DNA from: Hygrophila difformis
Taxonomy: Eukaryota > Streptophyta > Magnoliopsida > Lamiales > Acanthaceae
DNA length: 64,000 bases
Direction of reading: 5' to 3'
NCBI GenBank assembly: GCA_030278955.1
Contig: JAOANR010000006.1
Location: forward strand, 54,092,915 to 54,156,914
In this document: one piece after another, positions 10,993-19,902 of the stretch
How positions within the stretch are numbered: position 1 is the first letter of the stretch
How the letters are laid out: every line of letters begins with the position of its first letter
Position numbers and translations under genes: made by a program
Notes under the pieces: generated by a model
What the model saw: only the letters and a program-made list of their open reading frames with translations
Database searches by the model: none
Told to the model about the DNA's origin: nothing

Positions 10993-11400
10993 TTAATGCG
11001 TCAGTTTCTCCTCCTCCCTTTTCTTTCGTCTCATCATTTTCTCTCATTCTTTGTCAAACCCCAATCTCACTCCGCCCGACCCACTCCTCTTTCAGTCCTC
11101 GTCTGCGAAGCCCTAGCCACACTGACGCCGGCCGACCCTCCCCTGGATTCGTGCCCGACCCGCGCTTTCTCGCTTCCTTCCACCATATCGCTTAATTGGA
11201 ACCGGCGTCGTCGCTGTTCGCTGCCGCGTCTCCCGGCGCCGCCACCGCCTCTGTCGGAGACGCTCTTCTCCCCTCACGGAATCGCGGGCCAGCTGACGCG
11301 GGCCGCGGACTAGAGATGGAAGGAGGCACGCTGGTGGAGGACTGGCCTTGGCCTTGGCTGTGTACCCTGTTACGTCCTACCGGCGGCTTCTGATTCAGGT
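10993..11400 (+). other. GC-rich exon-like segment of unidentified gene
   Basis: Pyrimidine-rich sequence resembling a plant 5' untranslated region is followed by GC-rich, Pro/Arg-coding sequence ending in a donor-like CAG|GTAAAG at 11398-11404. No frame is clearly coding. It may be a first exon captured with, or separately from, the downstream ARGONAUTE fragment. The following kilobase (11401-12425) looks like an intron. Confidence 0.35.
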
Positions 11401-12425
11401 AAAGATGTTTTAATTTGTTGCGTCCTACCTGTTGCGTCTTAAATTTGTTCCGCGTCCCACTTCACTTTGAGGGCAGCTTCTGTTTTAATTATAGCATTTT
11501 CGACGGCATTGCTTCCTTCCCTACAATTTGGGCCGTGTTGGGGTACAGGGTGTGGTGGTCGGTGAGGGCTTAGCTTTCAATTTTGGGGTTAGGTGTGCGG
11601 GTGGTTCCGCCTCAGGGTTTGGTGGGGCTCGATCATTTGTAATGCTTCACTTTAATGTTGGTTTTTCAAACCCCTGCTGCAGTTGTTGCTTTTCTTGAAT
11701 TTGTTTTTTTATTCTTTACTGCATGAAAGATTTGCTTTAGTTTTAGCTATCATCAAAGTTTTGTTGGGTATTTGAAACAGTATTCCATACATGATCAAAA
11801 TTTTGTTGGGTATTTGAAAGGGTATTCCATAGAGGAACACCAGAAAAGAGATAATTAGGGATATAATTTGTCTTCGTTGTGCCATATTTCACTAGGTGTA
11901 TTTCGTCTTTAAATCTTGGTTTGTTCCAAATACCGTTTTATCCTCAACAATACCGTTTGGGTTCATTTGGTGTGTTTTATCCTCAACGGTGTTTGGTGTA
12001 TTTGAAACTCATGTCTTCGTTGTTTGTTATCCTCATTAGTTTCCCTAATGGGTGCGAACATGAGTCATTTGGGTTCACACCTTTTTCATTCATAGTTAAC
12101 AGATTCAAATACCATATCATCACTTGTAATACCCTTTCAAATGCACAAAATCATATAGAATTCTGATGGATTTGTTTGTATATGCATTAACAACAAAGTT
12201 AGATTTAGTCTTATGAAACTTCAATGATAATGAATGGCGTGATGCGGTCTGAATGTGGATCAAGTAGGCTATTATATCATTTGTGTACACAATAATGAAT
12301 ATCCATGCAATCCGGAAAAGCTTATGCTCAATAAACTTTACCATGTCTATGGTAATAAACTTTACCATGTCAATGGTAATAAAGATTAGCCTTGTCTCTT
12401 ATGTAATTGAGTCTGTTGGATTCAG

Positions 12426-13897
12426 GAACAATGGAAATGCCAGCCCAGGAAGTCCACATGATTGTGATCGGAAAAAGGATGAGGCGCCAATCCCGGTCAA
12501 AAACCTTCAAAGTTGAAATTAACTATGCAGTTAAAATCCCAATGCAGGCCATTGCAAGCGCTTTACGTGGCCAGGAATCTGAGTATTCTCAAGAAGCATT
12601 CCGGGTTTTGGATATCATATTGCGGCAGCATGCAACAAAACAGTAAGTCATGACAATACCTTGCATTGTAGTGGACATGATTTACAGTGTGTTTTTTCCC
12701 ATATGACAGGGGGTGCCTGCTGGTTCATCAATCATTTTTCCATAACGAGCCTAGAAACTTTGCTGATGTTGGTGGTGGTGTCCTTGGTTGTCGTGGATTC
12801 CATTCAAGTTTCAGGACCACTCAAAGCGGATCGTCATTGAACATTGGTAACCTACCTCCTATGAATCTTCTCATACTCTAAGTTACCAGATGATATCAAG
12901 TTCTCTCTTTAAGTATGAGAATTTTTTCTCATTTCTCAGATGTTTCTACAACAATGATAATTCAACCTGCACCTGTTGTCGACTTTTTGATTGCCAACCA
13001 AAATGTGAGAGATCCCTTCTCAGTTGACTGGGCAAAGGTAAGAAAGGGCCCATACCATGTCGAATTTGTACGAAACTAAGCACAACTTCAATAAAGCCAA
13101 ACCTTTTCTGCAATGTTAATCTTTTAGGCCAAACGGACACTGAAGAATTTGGGGGTGACTACAAGCCTCAGTAACCAAGAGTTTAAAATTACTGGATATG
13201 TGAGAAGCCTTGCAAAGAGCAGCTGTAAACTTCTTTTTTCCTCATTAATTTGTACTCTCTTAACATTTATTTTGTCAATGCAAATCGATTTGGTTTCTAT
13301 ATCCATTCTTTTTATTTATAGTACACTTTTATGTATATCCACTTTTATTTTGTTTCCTACTTTCCGGTTGAGGTGGAATTTTTTATTCTTTTAGATCTCT
13401 TCTTTTCAATTTTGACAGTGAGCATGGAACGATACAAAACCGATTGATTTTTGTGTTTTTGTTAGTTGTGTTCTTTGGTGTCATTGCAATGAGACACTAA
13501 AGCATTATCTACATCGTGCTTCCCTTGTTGAGAAATCCCGCCAGAAGCCTCAAGAGAGGATGTCTGTTCTCAGTAATGTATGATTTTCCACAAGCCTTGT
13601 CTTGTAGCTATTGTAGTCTATTGTATTAAAATAAGCACATTGCTGTTGTTGCAGACTTTCAAAACCAACAGCTATGATGCAGAGCCCATGTTTCGTTCAT
13701 GCGGTGTTTCTATAAGTCGCCAGTTCACTCAACTGGAGAGGCGTATTCTGCCAACCCCTAAGGTAGGTTTTGAGAGGTGGATGTTATTACTGATATGGCC
13801 ATATTGTAGTTATAAAAGATTAATTTTCATGTGTTTATTGCAGCTCAAAGTTGGTAATGGAGAAGATCTATTTGCTCGCAATGGATATTATTACTGA
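12426..13897 (+). pseudogene. AGO4: ARGONAUTE (AGO4-clade) gene fragment: N, L1 and PAZ region
   Basis: Seven exon-like segments with GT-AG introns encode the first half of an AGO4-type ARGONAUTE: 12426-12642, 12710-12846, 12940-13037, 13128-13225, about 13467-13577, 13655-13762 and 13844-13897. Recognisable blocks are SKTFKVEINYAVKIPMQAIA, GGGVLGCRGFHSSFRTTQSG, VVDFLIANQNVRDPF, LVEKSRQKPQERM and SYDAEPMFRSCGVSIS. These cover the N, L1 and PAZ domains; MID and the PIWI slicer domain are absent. Frameshifts near 12470 and 13200, damage near 13500, and a TGA inside a duplicated sequence at 13895 make it a pseudogene. Introns are retained, so it was acquired as DNA. AGO4 proteins guide RNA-directed DNA methylation. 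Confidence 0.85.
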
Positions 13898-13931
13898 TAT
13901 GGCCATATTGTAGTTATAAAAGATTAATTTT
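13784..13931 (+). repeat. 44 bp direct duplication around ARGONAUTE exon 7
   Basis: The 44 bp at 13784-13827 (TTATTACTGATATGGCCATA...) are repeated at 13888-13931. The first copy is intronic; the second replaces the continuation of exon 7 and supplies its stop codon. Confidence 0.85.
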
Positions 13932-14829
13932 TAAGTGTCTCCTTTGCGTTGCTTTAAGAAATGCTCAAGTAATTGATTCATTTCCCCAGTGATTTTATGT
14001 TAACTTATTTGATTTGGAAATTATGTAAACAGTTAATTTTATTTCTAATTTGGATTTCCTTCTTTAATCAATCTGATTATGTCTCACCAGTGGCACCTCC
14101 TTTGAATGAAACACACAATCAAGGTTGGTTGGCTTTATTCTTCCGGCTAGGATCTAATATTTTTGAGTCGCCTTTTGTTTGTATTTAATTATTTAGGACA
14201 CCGGTAAGCTGAAAGCATGTAGTTCCGTACAATCTTCATCAAGTGTAGATTACTTGAAATTTCACTTATTAATTCATTAAATTCCAATGATTTGAACCTT
14301 TTTCTTATTCATTTAGTTTGTCGTACATTTGGCTTCTTCACTCTGTTGCACCACGGTAGGGAAGCTATACCTTCAAGTTTAATTTCTGTTTCCCTTGCAT
14401 GCGTGCCATTCTTGGCCTAATTTCTTCAAAATTGATGTGCCCAGTAACTTCTTATAATTTTTTACAAAGCCTTCGAATGATTTGCTGCTGTAATTTTAGA
14501 AAACCTTGGAATGGTTTACTGCTCCGGCGCTGGATTCTTCCTAAGCTTTTGTTAATTTTTCTACTGTTGAATGAAATATGATTGGATCTGTGTTCAAGGG
14601 TTTTTCATCAGATAGACACGTTTCTGATGCAAGGAGTATTTAACTTTTACCCTTTTCTACAAATGTGTCGAGTATATGGTTTATTTTGAATTTTGGTGTT
14701 CTTGTTTGGAGCGATCAAAAATAGATGAGTGATCTACCTTTCTGCTCCATTCTGAGGTTTGATGCTTATTCCCTTCTTTCTTATTCTTGTTGGTTCCTCT
14801 TTCAAAATTGGTTTTTCATGCATCCATTG

Positions 14830-15000
14830 TCCATCTCAGGTCTCGGGTCTCAGGACACATACAAAAGTGAGAAAATTGAGGTTGGCGGCGCCATTGCAGA
14901 AACTTTGGTTAAATGTTGTGCTTATGTTGATAATACATAAATGGAGTATTTATTTATTTAGGAACCGCTGCGACATGGCTGATTTCAAAGTGCTTGTGCG
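14830..15000 (+). other. Exon-like fragment, unidentified
   Basis: A frame SGLGSQDTYKSEKIEVGGAI... runs from a TCTCAG acceptor-like site near 14840 to a TAA at 14938. The codon pattern looks more protein-like than its AT-rich surroundings, but I do not recognise the family. It may be another host-gene piece captured by the Helitron. Confidence 0.3.
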
Positions 15001-15692
15001 TTTGTTTTTTCTTTTTCCTTTTCCCATTTACACAGGTATATTTGCACTTTCTTTGCCTTCTTGTTTTGTTACATTAAGCCATATGGGTGTTTATGTAGGG
15101 AAAAACCAGATGAATTTGGCTATTCCTAGAAAGCCCAATCTCATCCAATCCAGTAGATTGGTTAATCATTTACTTCGTTTTCTTGTACACGGCAAAATAA
15201 TCTTGTATAGGCTTGTCTTCCTCTTCTTTTATAGGGGGATTAGACCGGCGTGTTACAAACTTCTTAATGGAGCCATGTCTTCCCCTTTGAAAATAAGTCA
15301 CATCTTTAATTTCTGCTTGTGACATTCTCCAACCGATAAACATTTATGCAGGCATCTCCTCAAATCTGGTCTCATTGAGCTTTCCATGTCCTGTGTGTTT
15401 TTTTAGATTTTCATTTGTAAGTTAGAATAATTGTTCCTTTCTGATGGTGATATCCAAGTCCATTTACATCTGGGTGCCAAAAGTTACTAATGAATCCTTG
15501 TTGTTTTTCACACATAAGCATTTGGTTCTGTTGAGGCTTTTAATATTGTACTGGTTGTTGGATTGGACATATAAATATTATATAGACAACATTTTCTTTC
15601 TGCCATGTGAATAAGCATTCATTTGGTTTCCATTCTTGTGTGTATTTATGTCTTCATGTATTATTAGTTTATTATCTTGGTTTTCTTTTCAG

Positions 15693-15882
15693 TCTGCATG
15701 CTGGGCAAGGCTAAGTCATGGCTTGATGTCCAAGTGGATATTGAAATAGCTCGCTTGAGACCTGGTGGAATGGATCAGTTCAAGAGTATTGAAGAAGTAA
15801 TGGAAAGAAGTACGAGACAAGGAGATTTTTCTTGTTCTGATGGCCTTTTTCTGATTGTTATAACAATTTTTATTTTCGCGTA
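15693..15882 (+). other. Exon-like fragment, unidentified
   Basis: After TTTTCAG (about 15686-15692) an open frame encodes CMLGKAKSWLDVQVDIEIAR followed by a Gly/Met/Glu-rich stretch ending near GDFSC. It resembles a captured internal exon. I do not recognise the protein. The interval 13932-15690 otherwise looks intronic. Confidence 0.35.
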
Positions 15883-15998
15883 AAACAATTGGTATAGAGT
15901 TATTCACCATAACATACATTTCTTTTTTATTTTTATTTTTTAACTTACACAATTTTCAATATCATACCATGACACACTTAGTATGTTTTCTTCCTACC

Positions 15999-16034
15999 GG
16001 CGCGCGGCGTATGCGCGCCACGAGAGAGTTCTAG
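15999..16034 (+). other. Helitron 3' terminal hairpin and CTAG end
   Basis: A 7 bp perfect GC stem with a 7-base loop is followed 11 bases later by CTAG and the target T (16035). Confidence 0.8.
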
Positions 16035-16167
16035 TATATATATATGTGTGTGTTTTTACTTAAGAAAAATTTTGGGATGGGACACGATGCACTTGCATTA
16101 GGCACAGCTCTTATTGTTATTTATGCTTAATAATTGCATTATGCTTATGACAATGTTGTTTGATTAG

Positions 16168-16727
16168 ATGGCCGGAAATAACTTTAACGTGGAATGATGG
16201 AAGTAGTCCCGGACCTAGTCCGTGAGCTAGTAAGAACCTGTGAACGGGAGCATACTCGAGCTGAACATTTAAAAGACCTATTAATTACGGAACTTACAAA
16301 ACATCTAGAAGAGGAGGTGGAAAGTGAAAAAAAATATAATGAAGAGCACGAGATGAGAGTTTCAGCCGAAGAGCAACGGGATGAGTTCGACGCCCTTTAC
16401 ACGGAAAAAACGGAAGAATTGGTGGACGTAAAGGAGGAGCTGGTGGACGTAAAGGAGAAGTTGGAGAACGTGGAGGAGGAATTGAAAGATAGTCAAGAGG
16501 AGAATATTCGTAATTTAGCGACTATAGAGCGACAGAAAGGAATCATACGTAGACAAGCCGACCAGCTGTACTGGAGAGGCCGCAGGGCAGTTGCTCGTAG
16601 GAGTGACCCAGGATCCTCATCCCGTCCTCAGCGCATTGAAGATTCCGAAGACCCAGAGGAGGAAGAAAAGACGAGTCCAGTCCGTGAACGTAGCCGCTCT
16701 CCGGAGTACCATCCAGCCAGCCCATGA
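16168..16727 (+). CDS. Chromovirus auxiliary ORF1, coiled-coil protein
   Basis: The main frame (16194-16727, 177 codons) encodes an acidic, heptad-rich coiled coil from about residue 10 to 120, with two copies of ELVDVKE. A basic patch (RGRRAVARRSD) and a Ser/Pro/Glu tail (SPVRERSRSPEYHPASP) follow. No enzyme motif is seen. An ATG at 16168 sits immediately after an acceptor-like TTTGATTAG, but its frame stops after nine codons, so this copy may carry a small frameshift at its start. It is the first ORF after the primer-binding site once the Helitron is removed. I do not know a named family. Confidence 0.6.
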
Positions 16728-17265
16728 TGTGGAGTTCACCTTAGACTAGATGCTATGTAGTATAGTCTAGTATAATATAGTCTAGTCTAGTATAGTATAG
16801 TCTAGTATAGTATAGACTAAACGCTACATATGTGTGTATCTGTTTTAACTTGGAAATTTTGAACCGTTGTATCCAAGTTTATATAAAAGTAAAATGAAAT
16901 TTTCTCGGCTTATTTGATATAAGTTCTATTTTATTTCACAGTTGTTAAAAAAAAAAAGATTATATCATCTGGTATTGAAATAAAAGTAGCCAAATTAATA
17001 CGATTATGATATCAAAAGTTATAAAGATAGTTTGAGTTTTTTAGGTATACTCAATTTTTAAGAAATTTATTTTATACTATTATAAAAAAAATGTAACTTG
17101 TCTTGTTACTTATAAATGATATTTATACAAATTTTTTTTAAGCAGAAGTGCTTATCAAGTTTTTTTTTATTTAATGTCTTTTTATTTTTATTTTTTTTAA
17201 CTATATAACTATTATATTTTGAAAGTTATTTATATTTTAATCAAATATTTGAATCCTATATGCAG
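16728..17265 (+). other. AT-rich intron-like interval before ORF2
   Basis: No coding signal. A short CTAGTATAGT-type repeat lies at 16751-16815, then very T-rich sequence ending in CCTATATGCAG immediately before an ATG. It looks like an intron with a 3' splice site. Confidence 0.5.
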
Positions 17266-17667
17266 ATGAGTAGTTCAGGAACCAAAACATTTGACGAAAA
17301 ATCTCAGATGCAATCTGAGATAAGGAAGTTAAGGGAGACTTTAATCCTAGAGCAGTATTTTGCGAAAGGAGCCCAAGAAGAGGTAATACAAAAAGAAGAA
17401 GAGATAAAAAGGCTGAAAGATAGAGTTTTATACCTAGAAGGCCTGGCTGTCAAACATGAGGAGATGATTAGTTCTTTACGAGGAAAGAATGAGGGATTGA
17501 TTCGTAAAGGATTTCCTGGAAAGCTTCTTCCACCACGATGTGGAGAATGCGGCCAACAACATCTCATTTGGCGATGCCCTGAACCTGGGGAGTGTTTTCG
17601 ATGCGGAAAGATTGGGCATGTCGCTAGGGAATGCCACACCAAGATAGTAACAGCTCGGAAATATTAG
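17266..17667 (+). CDS. Chromovirus auxiliary ORF2, coiled coil plus double zinc knuckle
   Basis: About 133 codons. Residues about 10-75 form a charged heptad coiled coil (EEIKRLKDRVLYLEG). The C-terminus has a double knuckle: CGECGQQHLIWRC then CFRCGKIGHVARECH. The same CxxCxxxHxxxxC-CxxCxxxGHxxxxC module occurs in ORF3 and in this element's own Gag (19260-19355). I chose the ATG at 17266 because it directly follows an acceptor-like TATATGCAG; an in-frame ATG six bases upstream would lie inside that site. It probably binds nucleic acid and oligomerises; its role in the element is unknown. Confidence 0.7.
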   Translation: MSSSGTKTFDEKSQMQSEIRKLRETLILEQYFAKGAQEEVIQKEEEIKRLKDRVLYLEGLAVKHEEMISSLRGKNEGLIRKGFPGKLLPPRCGECGQQHLIWRCPEPGECFRCGKIGHVARECHTKIVTARKY

Positions 17668-17910
17668 ATATCTTAGAAACTCGCTAGTATATTAGACTAT
17701 TTTGTATGTATAAATCTTCAAACTTGTATTAACATATGTCGACTTCGGCTAGTTAATGAAAATGTCGACGATTTTGGTGTGTATCTTTTATTAAAAAAAA
17801 TATATAATCTATCTTTTTATTTGCATAAGTATTTTATATATATATATATATATATATATTAAAAGAATTATTACTAGTTTTTGTCATATGTACTAAAAAG
17901 TCCTTTGCGG

Positions 17911-18282
17911 ATGAACAATTGGGAAGTAAGCGAAATGCTAGACAAGAAAGATCAGATGGAAGTTGAGATTAGAAGCCTTAAGAGTGAACTGTTACTAGAA
18001 AAGGATTTTATATTCTGGAATCAGGAAGAAATTTTTCGAAGAGACCAAGAAATAAAAGATCTGAAAGCTATGCTCTCATACTATGAAGGGCGGACCACTG
18101 AGTTAGAGATACACTTAAGAAATGCTGAGTGCAATCCCGCAGGATTCCCCGTGCCGCCACCTTGTCCGGGGTGTGGAAGGCCGCACCTAACTTGGCGTTG
18201 CCCCGGCAAAGGAGAGTGCTTCCGTTGTGGAAGGAAGAGGCATAAGTACAAGGATTGTTACACGAAGAACATTCAAGATTAG
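17911..18282 (+). CDS. Chromovirus auxiliary ORF3, paralogue of ORF2
   Basis: About 123 codons from ATG 17911. The coiled coil (EEIFRRDQEIKDLKAMLSY) is followed by CPGCGRPHLTWRC and CFRCGRKRHKYKDC. In the second knuckle the usual Gly before His is Arg, which may weaken it. The protein aligns along its length with ORF2, so the two arose by duplication. An acceptor-like TTATTACTAG ends at 17877. The intervals on either side are AT-rich and include a TA microsatellite at about 17835-17860. Confidence 0.68.
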   Translation: MNNWEVSEMLDKKDQMEVEIRSLKSELLLEKDFIFWNQEEIFRRDQEIKDLKAMLSYYEGRTTELEIHLRNAECNPAGFPVPPPCPGCGRPHLTWRCPGKGECFRCGRKRHKYKDCYTKNIQD

Positions 18283-18500
18283 AGAGGACACGTCCAAAAA
18301 TAATATATTAGTTTAATTTGTACTTGTATACTAGTCTCGGCAAGTTAGAAATATTTGACTGGTAGTTTTGAAGTGTACTCTTGTTATTTTATAAAAGAAA
18401 ACTAGTATTATTTGTTTATATTGATTAACAAAAGCAATTAACTGATTAACTAACTGATGTTTCATAGGAACAAGGGGATTAGCACTAACATAAAACCAAC

Positions 18501-19866
18501 ATGGCTGATAACAACGATCGCCAACAACAGATAGAACAACTATTACTCACTCTCGGAGCAGTTGTTCAGAAGCAAGCTGAAGGAGGAGAACATCATGCAG
18601 AAACACAAGGGGATTATATTGAGGCGGTTAATAAATTTCAACCTCCTCGATATAATGGACAGGAGGATCCCGCTAAACTTGAAGGGTGGATTGAGTCACT
18701 CGAAAATCTACTCGAGGCAGTAGAATGTCCTGAGGAACGTAAGGTGGGAGTAGCTACTTTCTTCCTGACCGGAATAGCAAATACTTGGTGGAGGTCACAA
18801 GAAGATCGCCAGATTACTTGGGAAGAATTTCAAAAGAGTCTGAGAGAACGATTTTATCCACTCAGCCTTAAAAATTCCAAGTATGAAGAGTTTGTTACTC
18901 TTCAACAGGGTAGTCGGTCTGTGCAAGAATACTATGCTAAGTTTACTGAGCTCTTGAGATTTGCTCCAGACTTGGTAGCAACAGATCAGACTAAGGCCCA
19001 GAAGTTTGTACTTGGACTGAACAAGTACATTCGAAAAGCATTTGGTGGGAAACAGTTTACAAAAAGCATATGATCGAGCTATAACGGTCGAAAAGGTGGA
19101 AGGATCAGAACACAAAGGAGAAGGCTCAAGACAAGTCCCTCAGAATAAAGGAAAGCGAAAATTTGAGGAAATCAAAGATAATAGGCAAAGGGGAGATTTC
19201 CAGCAGAACAACAGGAGTAGGTTCCCCTATCCCAACCAGTATAGGAATTCGGTACCCACTCCGTGTAATCGGTGCAGCAAGAGGCATGCAACTCGCCAAT
19301 GTCCACAAGGCGAAGAATGTTACCGTTGTGGCATGACAGGTCACAGGGCCAGAAACTGTCGCCTGAGACTTGATCCTAACAGACTTCGACCTGACTTGCG
19401 AAAAGAGGATTATTGCCCAGAAATGCGAAGGCCTCAAAACCAACAAGGAAATCAAGGACAACGTCCAACTTTCCCAATGAATCCAGGAGTAAACAATAGA
19501 GCTCCACAAAACCAGGGCAGACCCAACCAAGGAAGGTTGAACGTAGTCAACCAAGCTGATCTTCAAGAAGTTGGTGACCTGGTTGAAGGTACTTTTGGAA
19601 TTAAAGCTTCTAAAGTTCGTACTTTGTTTGATTCTGGAGCTACTTGTTCATTCATATCTCGTAGAAAATTGCCCGAGTTGGGACTCGATAAACCCCAGGA
19701 AATAGGATTAGGAATCTCTTTACCTAACGGAGCAGTTATTAATTGCTCAACACGTTATGAGAAAGTTCCTATCCGTATTTGCGGAGTTGAATTCCCTGCT
19801 GATCTCATTAACTTCGAGCTACGAGATTTTGATGTTATCTTGGGAATGGATTGGCTCACAAAATAA
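18501..19866 (+). pseudogene. Chromovirus gag and protease, frameshifted
   Basis: Frame 18501-19073 encodes the Gag capsid region (PPRYNGQEDPAKLEGWIESL, then a WEEFQKSLRERFYP block). A one-base frameshift near 19045-19060 moves it to frame 19042-19866. That frame has the nucleocapsid with CNRCSKRHATRQC and CYRCGMTGHRARNC, then the aspartic protease with LFDSGATCSFIS. A TAA at 19864-19866 ends it, yet the same frame continues as pol. An acceptor-like TTTCATAG lies at 18460-18467, just after a CTAAC branch-point-like motif and 33 bases before the ATG. Confidence 0.9.
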
Positions 19867-19902
19867 CAAGCCACCATTAAGTGTGCCCAACAGAAGATAA
19901 CA

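Larger units (their letters stand above)
8280..16034 (+). mobile_element. Helitron carrying ARGONAUTE fragment and nested DNA transposons
   Basis: The 3' end is typical: a GC hairpin (GGCGCGC...GCGCGCC, 15999-16019), an 11-base spacer and CTAG (16031-16034) followed by target T. The proposed 5' end is TC at 8280-8281 after A (8279), within a TA-rich stretch resembling the flank right of the 3' end; this end is less certain because a MITE sits a few bases inside. No Rep/helicase is visible, so it is non-autonomous. Excising it brings the chromovirus leader and its first ORF together. Confidence 0.7.

Noticed and set aside
19864..19866. Programmed read-through stop between chromovirus protease and pol
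   Set aside because: Related chromoviruses use one open frame, and this copy also has a gag frameshift, so a simple nonsense mutation is more likely.
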